This document shows, one piece after another, positions 1-8,214 of a DNA stretch of 30,173 bases. The translations under genes and the position numbers were made by a program. Origin of the DNA: Phenylobacterium sp. CCH9-H3 (lineage in GTDB: Bacteria > Pseudomonadota > Alphaproteobacteria > Caulobacterales > Caulobacteraceae); NCBI RefSeq assembly GCF_001557235.1, contig NZ_LSJI01000108.1, positions 1 through 30,173 on the forward strand, given 5' to 3'. The notes under the pieces are model-generated. The model worked only from the letters and a program-made list of their open reading frames with translations, made no database searches and was not told where the DNA came from. Position 1 is the stretch's first letter, and every line of letters begins with the position of its first letter.

Positions 1-1
1 G

Positions 2-1447
2 GCGGGGCCGGCCCCGCCAGCGCTGGCCCAGGCGCCGGCCATCGACGCCGACCTCCGCGCGCCGCGGATCGCGGTGACGAAACATCGGGGCGTCTTCAAC
101 GGCCAGGCGCTGCGCTACACTGCGACCGTCGCGGAGATCTTCCTGGACGACGCCGCTGGCAGGCCCTCTGCGGCGGCGACGACGATCGCGTACGTGCGGG
201 ACGGGGTGAAGGCGCGCGCGGAGCGACCCGTGATGTTCCTGTTCAATGGCGGGCCGGGCGCCTCGTCCTCACCGCTGCACATGAGTGCGCTCGGCCCCTA
301 CAGGCGGACGCCCGGCGCGCCCGGAGACCGGAACGGCGGCGGGTGGGCGGAGAACCCCGCCAGCCCGCTGGACGCCGTCGACCTGGTGTTCATCGACCCC
401 GTCGGCACGGGCTTCTCGCGGCCGTTCCCTGGCGCGGACCCCAAGGCGTTCTACAGCACATCGGGCGACGCCCAGGCGGTGGCGGCGGTGATCCGCGCCT
501 GGCTGAAGGCCAATGGCCGCGAGGCCTCGCCCCGCTATCTGGCCGGCGAGAGCTATGGCACGACGCGGGCGGCGACCATCGTCGGTCTGGCGAAGGACTT
601 GCCGTTCGATGGGGTGCTGCTGGTGGCCATGGTCGGCGACACGCCCGGCCGCGAGATGCCCTATGTGGCGAGCCTACCCACCATGGCGGCGGGCGCCTGG
701 CATCACCGAAAGATCGATCGCGCCGGCCGCACGGTGGACGAGGTCTTCGCCGAGGCTGTGCAGTTCGCGCGCACCGATTACGTCAGCGCCCTGATCCAGG
801 GCGGCAGCCTGCCAGCCGCGGAGAAGCGCCGGGTCGCGGAGCGCATGTCAGCTCTGGTCGGTCTGCCCGCCGCCCTGATCGAAGACAAGAACCTGCGGCT
901 GTCCAAGAACGATTGGATGTTCAACGTCCTGAAGGACCAGGGCCTGCGCACCGGCCTGCTGGACGTGACGGTGACGGCGCCGCTGGAGCCGGGCCAGGAC
1001 GGAGCCATCGACGACCCGGCCCTGGGCGTCGTGCCCAAGCGGGCCCCCGGCGCGCCGGCCGCGCCGCCGCCCAATCCCGCCGCCATCGGCCCGGTCCCCA
1101 GCCCGGTGGTGGGCCGCTACGTGACCGAAGTGCTGAAGTACCCGACCACGGACACCTATTACGGCGTCAATTTCTCGGTGAACGCCGCCTGGACCCACGA
1201 GCGCGGCGCCGCCATCGAGGGGCTGGGCCAGGCGATGCGCGAGAACCCGAAGCTGCGGCTGTTCTGGGCCGCCGGGTACTATGACCTGACCACCCCGGCC
1301 TATGCGGGCCGCTACACGCTGGATCAGGCGGGCGTGCCGGCGGGCCAGCTCACCGCGGCCTATTTTGCGGGCCCGCATGGGGTCTACGACGGCGAGGCCA
1401 ACCTGGCCCGGTTCAGCGCCGCCGTGCGGGGGTTCGTGACGCCCTAG
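2..1447 (+). CDS. S10 family serine carboxypeptidase-like protein, 5' end outside window
   Basis: Exported serine peptidase of the S10 carboxypeptidase family (alpha/beta hydrolase fold), expected to remove C-terminal residues from peptides in the periplasm. The frame is open from base 2 and the first residues (PPALAQAPA) look like the end of a signal peptide, so the real start lies upstream. The GTG at 74 is in frame but would delete that signal and is probably not the start. Family motifs are present: GGPGASS (oxyanion region), GESYG with the nucleophile serine at bases 551-553, YYDLTTP carrying the catalytic aspartate, and GPHG carrying the histidine. A Pro/Ala-rich loop at about 1050-1110 is unusual. 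Its stop codon shares the palindrome CTAG with the stop of the convergent S10 paralogue. Family assignment is secure; substrate is unknown. Confidence 0.9.
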   Translation, partial: AGPAPPALAQAPAIDADLRAPRIAVTKHRGVFNGQALRYTATVAEIFLDDAAGRPSAAATTIAYVRDGVKARAERPVMFLFNGGPGASSSPLHMSALGPYRRTPGAPGDRNGGGWAENPASPLDAVDLVFIDPVGTGFSRPFPGADPKAFYSTSGDAQAVAAVIRAWLKANGREASPRYLAGESYGTTRAATIVGLAKDLPFDGVLLVAMVGDTPGREMPYVASLPTMAAGAWHHRKIDRAGRTVDEVFAEAVQFARTDYVSALIQGGSLPAAEKRRVAERMSALVGLPAALIEDKNLRLSKNDWMFNVLKDQGLRTGLLDVTVTAPLEPGQDGAIDDPALGVVPKRAPGAPAAPPPNPAAIGPVPSPVVGRYVTEVLKYPTTDTYYGVNFSVNAAWTHERGAAIEGLGQAMRENPKLRLFWAAGYYDLTTPAYAGRYTLDQAGVPAGQLTAAYFAGPHGVYDGEANLARFSAAVRGFVTP

Positions 1448-3018
1448 CGCGTGGCGTCGCGGATCAGGGTGCGGACGTCCTCGGCGAACGCGGCCGCGGT
1501 GTCGCCCAGATAGAGCATGTGGCCCGAGGCGTAGCGGCGCAGCATGACGCGGTCCGCCGGCAGCTTCGCCTGCTCGATGGCGTATTCGGCCGGCGCAGCA
1601 TGGGTGGTCAGGTCGTAGTAGCCCGAGGCCACCAGCATCCGCAGCTTCTCGTTCCGGCGCATGGCCACCGCCAGGTCGGTGGCGAAGCTCTGGCCCGGCG
1701 GCACGCCGGTGCGGTTCCAGTTCCAGGACGGCAGCAGGTCTTTCCAGACGATGGCGCCATAGGGCCGGTCCATCTCCACCTTGAGGTCGCCCACGACCAT
1801 CTGGTGGAAGGCGGAGACGAACCCCGGCACGTAGCGACCCATCGCCGGGTCATCGCCCACGGGATCGCCGCCGCCGCCCGCCAGCGGCAGGGTGTAGCGG
1901 CTGTCGTAGGCGCCCACCTGCAGGCCCCGGTCCGCCAGGATCTGACGGCCGAACGCGGCGTCCGAGATCGTCAGGCCGGATCCGAAGGCCGAGGCGGGCA
2001 GGCCGGTGTAGTCCGTAAGCCGCGCCAGGACGGCCGTGCGCTCGCCGGCGGTCAGCGTGCCGGCGGCGACCTTCCGCAGGGCTTCGGCATATTCGCTTCG
2101 GGCGAAGGCCACGACCTCCTGGTGGAAGCCTTCGATATCGCGCCCCTTGCGGTCGATCTTTCCGTGGACCCAGGCGGTGTCGGCCAGAGCGGGCAGGGCC
2201 AGGGCCTGACGCATCTCTGCGCCGCCGGCCGCGCCCGAGGCGTTGCGCGGGTCCAGCGTCGTGCCCAGTAGGATGACGCCGTTCAGGGTGATCCCCCGCA
2301 TCACGCCCATGTAGAGCGGCCCGCCCATCAAGGCCCGGGGCAGAACGGCGGCGCGCACCGAGCCGTAGCTCTCGCCCATGACGAACTTGGGCGCATTCCA
2401 GCGCCGATGCTCGGTCAGCCACAGCTCGATGAACTGGCTGACCGTGTCGGCGTCCTCATCGACGCCCCAGAAGTCGGCGGTGGTGCCCTTGCCCACGACG
2501 CGGGACCAGCCCGTGCCCACCGGATCGATGAACACCAGGTCGGTCACGTCCAGCAGGCTGTGCGGATTGTCGGCGACGCCGAACGGTGGGGTGTTCGAGG
2601 GGTTCACCTCTCGGTCCAACACCACGCGGCGGGGGCCGACCACGCCCATGTGCAGCCAGAGCGACGAGGAGCCGGGCCCGCCGTTGAAGACGAACATCAC
2701 CGGCCGGTTGGGGTCGGCGGGCCCATCCTTGAGATAGGTGAACGAGAAGATCGAACCGATGGGCTCGGCGGCGCGGTTGTAGAGGTAGGTCTCACCGGCG
2801 ATGGCCATGTAGGGGATGCGGACCCCCTTCACCGTGATCGCGCGCTTGGTGACGAAACGCTTAGGGGCGGGCAGGGGCTCGACCGGTCCGGGCGCCGTGG
2901 GCCGGGACATCGGGATGGCGAACGGCCCGGCGTTGGGCGGGGGCGCGGCTGCCGGGGTCTGCGCCTGAGCCGACGAGGCGACCATGGCGCCGACAGCCAG
3001 GAGGATGGCGAGCCTCAC
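1444..3018 (-). CDS. S10 family serine carboxypeptidase-like protein
   Basis: Second S10-type exported peptidase, 524 residues, expected in the periplasm. The frame is open further upstream, but I place the start at GTG 3018. This gives a good signal peptide (MRLAILLAVGAMVASSAQAQ) followed by a Pro/Ala-rich linker, and a 4-base GTGA overlap with the stop of the preceding PLP-enzyme gene. The overlap suggests translational coupling in a two-gene operon. Motifs: GGPGSSS, GESYGS with the nucleophile Ser217, GYYDLTT with the catalytic Asp, and SGHMLYLG with the His. All triad residues are therefore present. The protein is clearly paralogous to the ones at 2-1447 and 10844-12319 but differs in signal peptide and loops. 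It ends convergently with the left gene on a shared CTAG. Carboxypeptidase activity is inferred from family; specificity cannot be read from sequence. Confidence 0.92.
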   Translation of the reverse strand: MRLAILLAVGAMVASSAQAQTPAAAPPPNAGPFAIPMSRPTAPGPVEPLPAPKRFVTKRAITVKGVRIPYMAIAGETYLYNRAAEPIGSIFSFTYLKDGPADPNRPVMFVFNGGPGSSSLWLHMGVVGPRRVVLDREVNPSNTPPFGVADNPHSLLDVTDLVFIDPVGTGWSRVVGKGTTADFWGVDEDADTVSQFIELWLTEHRRWNAPKFVMGESYGSVRAAVLPRALMGGPLYMGVMRGITLNGVILLGTTLDPRNASGAAGGAEMRQALALPALADTAWVHGKIDRKGRDIEGFHQEVVAFARSEYAEALRKVAAGTLTAGERTAVLARLTDYTGLPASAFGSGLTISDAAFGRQILADRGLQVGAYDSRYTLPLAGGGGDPVGDDPAMGRYVPGFVSAFHQMVVGDLKVEMDRPYGAIVWKDLLPSWNWNRTGVPPGQSFATDLAVAMRRNEKLRMLVASGYYDLTTHAAPAEYAIEQAKLPADRVMLRRYASGHMLYLGDTAAAFAEDVRTLIRDATR

Positions 3019-4262
3019 GCGGGCGGCGCCTTCGGCAGGACGGCCAGAAGGCGGTCGACGTCGTTCATGTCGTTGAACACCGAGAGGGAGATGCGGAAGC
3101 GGTTGGCGCTGACCGTGAGGCGCAGGTCGTTCTTGGCCAGCAGGTCGCCCAGCTTGGCCCGGGCGTCCTTGAGCGCGAAGGCGATCAGTGGCGTGCGGCT
3201 GTCCTGCGGGGTCATCGGCCGGTAGCCCCGGCGGCGCAATTCGCCCTGGATCGCGTCGGCCATCGGCTGGCGCCAGGCCTGGATGTTGGCGACGCCCAGC
3301 GATCGGATGAAGCCCAGGCTGTGCTCGAGCTGGACCACGCCGGTCCACGAAGTCGTGCCCATGGCGAACTTGCCGTTCGCGCCGGGCGCGTAGCCGTAGT
3401 CGGCGACGGTCTCGCCCGGCGGATCGAAAGGGAAGACGTGGGTGACGAAGCGGCCGCCCACCTGGTGATAGCCCCACCACGGCCGCCGCACCTTCTCCTG
3501 CACCTCGCGGCGCACATAGAGGAAGGCCAGGCCGAAGTCGCCCATCAGCCACTTGTAGGAGGAGCAGGCCGCGAAATCGACGCCGGCGGCGCGCAGGTCC
3601 AGCGGGGTCGAGCCCGCCCCGTGCACGATGTCGGCGTAGACGTAAGCTCCGTGTGCGTGGGCCAGGTCGCAGACCGCCTTCAGGTCGTGCTCGAAGCCGT
3701 TGGTGGTGGAGACGTGGCTGATGGAGACCAGCCGTGTCCGGCCGTTGATCGCCGCGGCCATGGCGCCCATGTCGATGCGGCCCTCGGAGGTCATGGGCAG
3801 GGTGACCACGTCCATGCCCGCCTTGCCCAGTTCGCCATAGGTGTAGAACGAGCCGAAGAAATGCAGGGCGTCGGTGACGATCCGGCCACCGCCCTCGGGC
3901 AGGCCCAGGGCCCGCAGCACCAGGTTCTCGCCCATGGTCGTGGACTGGATGATGGTCAGTTCGTCCGGCGCCGCGCCGACCAGGGCGCCGAAGCCCTCCA
4001 TGACAGCCTTTTCCTTGGCGTCCATGCTGTAGCCGGGCCAGTCGCCCTCGCGGGTCTTGTAACGGAGATACTCCTCCAGCGCCGCCTTGGCTCCGAGCGG
4101 CATCGGGTGGGTCGAGCCGCTGTCCAGATAGACGAACGGCATCCGGGCGAAGGCCGATCGAGCGGGCAGGGCGCCCGCGCCCGCGGGCGGCGCGGGCGAC
4201 GCCTGGGCCAGGCCGGGAGCAGCCGCCGCGGCGGCCACCAGCGCTCTTCGGGTGAACTTCAT
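3015..4262 (-). CDS. Tat-exported class V aminotransferase-fold PLP enzyme (isopenicillin-N-epimerase-like)
   Basis: PLP-dependent fold-type I enzyme of the class V aminotransferase / isopenicillin-N-epimerase group, 415 residues. The N-terminus (MKFTRRALVAAAAAAPGLAQA) has a twin-arginine motif, hydrophobic stretch and AxA-type site. This fits export of a folded, cofactor-loaded protein by the Tat route. Key residues seen: ADIVHGAG, with the aspartate that contacts the PLP ring nitrogen, and SSYKWLMG, with Lys237 as the likely Schiff-base lysine. The start ATG at 4262 is preceded by GGGAGG. The gene is the first of an operon with the S10 gene (4-base overlap) and has one copy of the shared promoter element 37 bases upstream of the ATG. 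Epimerase, lyase or aminotransferase activity are all possible. A periplasmic enzyme acting on amino acids or peptides released by the neighbouring peptidases is my inference. Confidence 0.88.
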   Translation of the reverse strand: MKFTRRALVAAAAAAPGLAQASPAPPAGAGALPARSAFARMPFVYLDSGSTHPMPLGAKAALEEYLRYKTREGDWPGYSMDAKEKAVMEGFGALVGAAPDELTIIQSTTMGENLVLRALGLPEGGGRIVTDALHFFGSFYTYGELGKAGMDVVTLPMTSEGRIDMGAMAAAINGRTRLVSISHVSTTNGFEHDLKAVCDLAHAHGAYVYADIVHGAGSTPLDLRAAGVDFAACSSYKWLMGDFGLAFLYVRREVQEKVRRPWWGYHQVGGRFVTHVFPFDPPGETVADYGYAPGANGKFAMGTTSWTGVVQLEHSLGFIRSLGVANIQAWRQPMADAIQGELRRRGYRPMTPQDSRTPLIAFALKDARAKLGDLLAKNDLRLTVSANRFRISLSVFNDMNDVDRLLAVLPKAPPA

Positions 4263-4299
4263 CGGACGTCCTGCCTCCCGAAGATGCTAGCCGTCGGCC

Positions 4300-4316
4300 G
4301 CCGGATTGTTCTTTCG
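4300..4316 (-). promoter_or_regulatory. Shared promoter-region element, copy A
   Basis: On the coding strand this reads CGAAAGAACAATCCGGC and lies 37 bases upstream of the ATG of the Tat-exported PLP enzyme. It matches the elements at 5023-5039, 12364-12380 and 12479-12496 in sequence and in orientation to the gene. It could be an operator or a core-promoter element; its binding protein is unknown. Confidence 0.6.
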
Positions 4317-4340
4317 TACTTGCCGGGATGAACGGCGGCC

Positions 4341-4359
4341 CTTGGATGATTTATCCAAG
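4341..4359. repeat. Perfect 7-bp inverted repeat downstream of the Lrp gene
   Basis: CTTGGAT and ATCCAAG form a perfect stem around a 5-base loop, three bases after the stop codon of the Lrp gene and about 80 bases before the start of the PLP-enzyme gene. There is no T-tract on the minus strand, so it is not a standard intrinsic terminator. It may be a weak transcript end or an operator for the next gene. Confidence 0.5.
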
Positions 4360-4362
4360 CGA

Positions 4363-4845
4363 TCAGCGGAATTTGCGGGCGGTCAGCGGCACGGCCATGG
4401 TGCTCTTCTGGGCCGACAGGGTGACAATGGACCGGACGTCGACCACCCCCGGCAACTTCAGCAGGACCGAGAAGATGAAGTCCTGGTACCAGGTCACGTC
4501 GGGGGCCAGGATCTTCATCATGGCGTCCATCTCGCCGAAGACGGTCCAGCACTCCAGGATCTCGGGGATGCTGTTGATCGCCTTGTAGAAGTTGGCCCGC
4601 TCTTCCTCGGTGAGGGTGGTCATCTTCACCTGGGCGAAGATCTGCATCTTGAAGCCGACCAGCTCGTGGTCGACGATCGCGACGACGGCCTTGATGTAGC
4701 CCTCCTCGCGCAGACGCTGGATCCGTCGCCAGCAGGGCGACTGGGACAGGCCCACCCGCTCGGCCAGTTCTCCGGTGGAGAGCGAGGCGTCGCGCTGCAT
4801 CAGATCCAGGATCTTGATGTCGATCGCGTCGAGCGCGGCGGGCAT
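4363..4845 (-). CDS. Lrp/AsnC family transcriptional regulator
   Basis: DNA-binding regulator of the feast/famine (Lrp/AsnC) family, 160 residues with the chosen start, the usual size for the family. An N-terminal winged helix-turn-helix covers about residues 5-55 (LDAIDIKILDLMQ, then STGELAERVGLSQSPCWRRI). A RAM-type effector-binding domain follows (FGEMDAMMKI, PGVVDVRSIVTL). The frame is open upstream to 5010, but ATG 4845 has AAGGA seven bases before it and gives normal family length; ATG 4869 is the alternative. The gene is divergent from the large TonB receptor and sits in the middle of peptide and amino-acid genes, so an amino-acid-responsive local regulator is likely. An inverted repeat at 4920-4944 could mediate autoregulation. 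Effector and targets are not visible from sequence. Confidence 0.93.
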   Translation of the reverse strand: MPAALDAIDIKILDLMQRDASLSTGELAERVGLSQSPCWRRIQRLREEGYIKAVVAIVDHELVGFKMQIFAQVKMTTLTEEERANFYKAINSIPEILECWTVFGEMDAMMKILAPDVTWYQDFIFSVLLKLPGVVDVRSIVTLSAQKSTMAVPLTARKFR

Positions 4846-4919
4846 AACTTCATCCTTGCGGCGGGCCATGCGCGCATAGCGGATGCGTAAAGCGCCGCTG
4901 TCAAGGAACGGCCGGGTCG

Positions 4920-4944
4920 CGAAAATGGGAATGCGCGATTTTCG
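4920..4944. promoter_or_regulatory. Inverted repeat, candidate Lrp operator
   Basis: CGAAAAT and ATTTTCG form perfect 7-base arms around an 11-base centre, 75 bases upstream of the chosen Lrp start, in the 288-base divergent region between the Lrp gene and the TonB receptor. AT-rich dyads of this kind are common at autoregulated Lrp-family genes. Assignment to this regulator is inference. Confidence 0.5.
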
Positions 4945-5012
4945 AACCGCTGCATTGGCCATTCGCCACCCGCCCGGCCGCTGCATTATCAATGTGTATC
5001 GAACGGACAAAG

Positions 5013-5023
5013 GTTCTAAGAAC
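5013..5023. promoter_or_regulatory. Short palindrome GTTCTAAGAAC
   Basis: An 11-base palindrome (5-base arms, one central A) lies immediately before copy C of the shared promoter element and shares a base with it, upstream of the large TonB receptor. It may be part of the same regulatory site. It is short enough that chance is not excluded. Confidence 0.35.
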
Positions 5024-5039
5024 GAAAAGAAAAACCGGC
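5023..5039 (+). promoter_or_regulatory. Shared promoter-region element, copy C
   Basis: CGAAAAGAAAAACCGGC, the same length and orientation as copies A and B, 94 bases upstream of the ATG of the TonB-dependent receptor. It falls in the most AT-rich part of the divergent region, where a promoter is expected. Confidence 0.55.
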
Positions 5040-5133
5040 GCCACGAACCTACGGTCTGGGAACGGCAGGAGTTCGGTCGGGGACACGCGGGAGACGCGGC
5101 GCCGGCTCAGGCTTTGGACCTGGGGGATCAGAC

Positions 5134-8124
5134 ATGAACGGCAATTCCATCCGCGGGCGTATGTTGGCCTCGACCGTGCTCGGCGGGCTTGTGCTGATGG
5201 GGGCCGCGCCGGCCTTCGCACAGGCCGACGGGGTCAGCGAGATCGGCGAGATCGTCGTCACCGGCTCGCGCATCAAGCGGGCGGAGACGACCACCGAGGC
5301 GCCGGTCTCGGTGGTGACGGCGCAGGCGATCACGGATCGCGGCTTCATCCAGGCCGGCCAGGCGCTCAACGAACTGACCGCCAACATGCCCCAGTTCGCC
5401 CAGGCCTCCGGCAACGGCGCCGCGGCGGGCAACGCCCAACAGTTCCCCAACCTCTTCGGCCTGGGCGCGGGCCGCACGCTCACCCTGGTCAACGGCCGCC
5501 GCTTCGTGACCTCGTCCTCGGGGCTCTCGGTCGCGAACGCGGGGGTCATCGGCGACCGGGCCGTCGACACCAACGTCATCCCGACCGGCCTCATCTCGCG
5601 GATCGACGTGGTCCAGGCGGGTGGGGCGGCAGTCTACGGCTCGGACGCCATCGCCGGTGTGGTCAACTACATCCTGCGGGACGACTTCACGGGCCTGGAA
5701 CTCGACGCGCAGTACGGCATCTCGTCGCGCGACGACTATCCGACCCAGAGCCTGCGGGCCACCGCGGGCCGCAACTTCCTCGATGATCGGGCCAACGTCG
5801 CCGTCAATCTGGAGTGGTCGAAGACCCGGCCGCTGTTCGACTACGACCGCCCGCGCTCGAACCTGGGTCGGGTCACGATTTCGAACCCGCTGAACCGCAC
5901 AAATTCGGACGGCATTCCGGCGGTCACCGAGAACCTGAACACACGCTTCGTCAGCTTCAACGCCAACGGCGTGCTCTTCTCGCCGGGCCCACCCTTCGCC
6001 AGCTCGATCTACCGGGTCAATGGCGTGCCCCAGCAGTTCGACGCCACCGGCACGTCGCTGATCCCGTACAGCATCGGCAATCTGCTCAACAACACCGTGC
6101 CGCCCTTCACCAGTGGCGGGGACGGCAACCCGTACCAGGAACTGGCCGCCCTCGTGACCGGCGTCGAGCGCTGGAGCGGTACGGTCATCGGCCACTACGA
6201 CATCACAGACCGCATCAAGCTGTCGGGCGAGTTCCTGTACGCCAGGGTCGAGGGCCGCGACCCCTATGGCAACCAGGCCAGCAACACCGTGCTGAACAAC
6301 GCCGCCAGCGGCGCCGGCGCGATCTCGGTGTCGCGCACGAACCCCTACCTGTCGCCGGCGGTCACCGCGATCCTCGGCCCGGCCGGCGCGCCGCTCACCT
6401 TGTCGAAGTGGTGGACCGACCTGCTGCCGACCCGCGAGCAGACCTATCAGACCGATACGGTCCGGGCCTTGGTGGCGCTGGACGGCGACTTCGACGTCGG
6501 CGACCGCAACTTCTACTGGAGCCTGTCGTTCAGCCACGCCGAGACCGACGGCGAGACGCGCGGCTATCAGGTCTATACCCAACGCTTCAACAACGCGATC
6601 AACGCGGTGCGGAACAGCTCCGGCCAGATCGTCTGCGCCATCAACGCCGACGGGACGACGGCCAATGACGATCCCTCCTGCGCGCCGATCAATCCGTTCG
6701 GTGTCGGCAACGTGAGCCAGGAGGCCCGCCTCTACGCCACCACAGAGGTCGGCCAGGATTACCTCAATACCCAGGACGACCTGCTGGCGACGTTCGGCGG
6801 CGACCTGTTCGCCCTGCCGGCCGGCAAGGTGAAGTTCAGCGCCGCCTACGAGCACCGCGAGGAGAAGGCCAAGTTCGTGCCGCTGGCCGCCAACCAACTC
6901 GGCCTCGTGGGCTCTCAGGTGCCGACGGCGGCGACGAGCGGCAAGTACAACACTGACGAGCTGTCCGGCGAGCTGCTGGTGCCCGTGCTGGGCGGAGATT
7001 TCGCACTGCCCTTCGCCCGCACGGTCGAGCTCAACGGCGCCTACCGCTATGTCGACAACTCGATCGCGGGCAAGGAGGACGTCTGGGGCGTCGGCGGGCG
7101 CTGGGAGGTCCTGGAAGGGTTCACCCTGCGCGCTTCGCGTAGCCGAAATTTCCGCGCGCCGACCCTCGACCAGTTGTTCGCGCCGTCCCGGACGGCGCTC
7201 GCCAACTCCGGCAACGACCCCTGCGACGCCGACCGGATCGCTTCGGGCCCGGCGCCGGCCACGCGCCTCGCCAACTGCCAGGCCCTATTCGCCGCCAACC
7301 CGGGTTACGGCCCGCTTGCGACCTTCCAGGATCAGTCGGAGAACTTCTCGCGAGCCCTGATCACGTCGGGCGGAAACGCCGAACTGCGGAACGAGATCTC
7401 CAAGACCTGGACCTACGGCTTCGTGTTCCAGCCGAGCTTCGTGCCGGGGCTGAGCATCGTCGCCGACCGGGTGGAGGTGGACCTGAAGGACGGCCTGTCG
7501 CCCTTCACGCCCGCCAGCTTCATGGCCACCTGCTACGATCTGGCGGAGCAGCCGGCCGACATCTGCGGCACCTTTACCCGCGACGCTCAGGGCAACATCG
7601 CCACCGCGCGGTCGACGACCTTCAACGCGGGGCGGATGAAGTTCCGCGGCGAGGTCTACAACATCAACTACACCTTCCCGGTCGGCCGCTACTTCGGCGA
7701 CCGTGACCTGGGCGAACTGGAGTTGAACCTCGAGGCGACCCGTGTCGAGAAGTTCGAGATCTCGGTGACCGGGGTCGACATCACGCGGGTCGACAACACC
7801 GCAGCGACGACCGATTTCGGCCCCTCGCCCGACCTCTCGGCTCGCTTCGACGCGCGCTGGCGTCGCGGCCCGCTGAGGATCAACTATTCGATCAACTACA
7901 TGTCGCCGGTGAAGCTCACCTACACCGCGACGATCGAGAACGTACCAACGCCGACAGTGAAGGAAAACCTGCGCCAGAACGTGTCGGCGTCCTACGACAT
8001 CGGCAACTACACGGTGCGCGGCGGGGTCACGAATATCACCGACGAGGAGCCGTCGTTCCCGACCCGGAACTATGGCGACATCCTCGGGCGCCAGTACTAC
8101 GTCGGCCTGCGCGCCCGCTTCTAG
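5134..8124 (+). CDS. TonB-dependent outer-membrane receptor (large, peptide-locus type)
   Basis: Outer-membrane active transporter of 996 residues that takes up a substrate using TonB energy. The N-terminus has a clear signal peptide (ends APAFAQA), then a TonB-box-like stretch EIGEIVVTGSRI. A plug domain follows at about residues 45-180 (VNGRRFV, IDVVQAGGAAVYGSDAIAGVVNYI), and the rest is beta-barrel ending in an aromatic residue (YYVGLRARF). Cysteine pairs occur in predicted loops (CAINADGTTANDDPSC, PCDADR...ANC, TCYDLAEQPADIC), a pattern I associate with large receptors of caulobacters, sphingomonads and xanthomonads. ATG 5134 has GGGGGA before it. The gene carries the shared promoter element and is divergent from the Lrp gene. 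The neighbouring peptidases suggest a peptide ligand, which is inference. A hairpin follows the stop codon. Confidence 0.95.
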   Translation: MNGNSIRGRMLASTVLGGLVLMGAAPAFAQADGVSEIGEIVVTGSRIKRAETTTEAPVSVVTAQAITDRGFIQAGQALNELTANMPQFAQASGNGAAAGNAQQFPNLFGLGAGRTLTLVNGRRFVTSSSGLSVANAGVIGDRAVDTNVIPTGLISRIDVVQAGGAAVYGSDAIAGVVNYILRDDFTGLELDAQYGISSRDDYPTQSLRATAGRNFLDDRANVAVNLEWSKTRPLFDYDRPRSNLGRVTISNPLNRTNSDGIPAVTENLNTRFVSFNANGVLFSPGPPFASSIYRVNGVPQQFDATGTSLIPYSIGNLLNNTVPPFTSGGDGNPYQELAALVTGVERWSGTVIGHYDITDRIKLSGEFLYARVEGRDPYGNQASNTVLNNAASGAGAISVSRTNPYLSPAVTAILGPAGAPLTLSKWWTDLLPTREQTYQTDTVRALVALDGDFDVGDRNFYWSLSFSHAETDGETRGYQVYTQRFNNAINAVRNSSGQIVCAINADGTTANDDPSCAPINPFGVGNVSQEARLYATTEVGQDYLNTQDDLLATFGGDLFALPAGKVKFSAAYEHREEKAKFVPLAANQLGLVGSQVPTAATSGKYNTDELSGELLVPVLGGDFALPFARTVELNGAYRYVDNSIAGKEDVWGVGGRWEVLEGFTLRASRSRNFRAPTLDQLFAPSRTALANSGNDPCDADRIASGPAPATRLANCQALFAANPGYGPLATFQDQSENFSRALITSGGNAELRNEISKTWTYGFVFQPSFVPGLSIVADRVEVDLKDGLSPFTPASFMATCYDLAEQPADICGTFTRDAQGNIATARSTTFNAGRMKFRGEVYNINYTFPVGRYFGDRDLGELELNLEATRVEKFEISVTGVDITRVDNTAATTDFGPSPDLSARFDARWRRGPLRINYSINYMSPVKLTYTATIENVPTPTVKENLRQNVSASYDIGNYTVRGGVTNITDEEPSFPTRNYGDILGRQYYVGLRARF

Positions 8125-8155
8125 TCCACCGCGAGCCAGCGTATCGGGTCGCGCG

Positions 8156-8189
8156 GGCGCGGCGATGGTCCCCACACCGTCGTCGCGCC
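8156..8189 (+). terminator. Hairpin after the TonB receptor gene, possible terminator or attenuator
   Basis: GGCGCGGCGA pairs with TCGTCGCGCC over ten base pairs (one G-T wobble) around a 14-base loop, and CTTTT follows six bases later. It lies in the 90-base gap between receptor and cyclodeaminase genes, so it could partly stop transcription and lower expression of the two downstream genes. The loop is long and the T-run short, so full termination is doubtful. Confidence 0.4.
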
Positions 8190-8214
8190 TCGACTTTTCG
8201 GGGAGAGCCTGCTG

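Noticed and set aside
74..76. GTG as start codon of the left-edge S10 gene
   Set aside because: The frame is open to the window edge and upstream codons encode the end of a signal peptide, so the true start is outside.
4883..5137. Small open frame of 84 codons in the Lrp-receptor divergent region
   Set aside because: Overlaps the dyad and the promoter element, has no ribosome-binding site and encodes no recognisable protein.
5128..6897. Open frame of 589 codons on the minus strand opposite the large TonB receptor
   Set aside because: Antisense shadow of a clear receptor gene; no recognisable domain and no ribosome-binding site.
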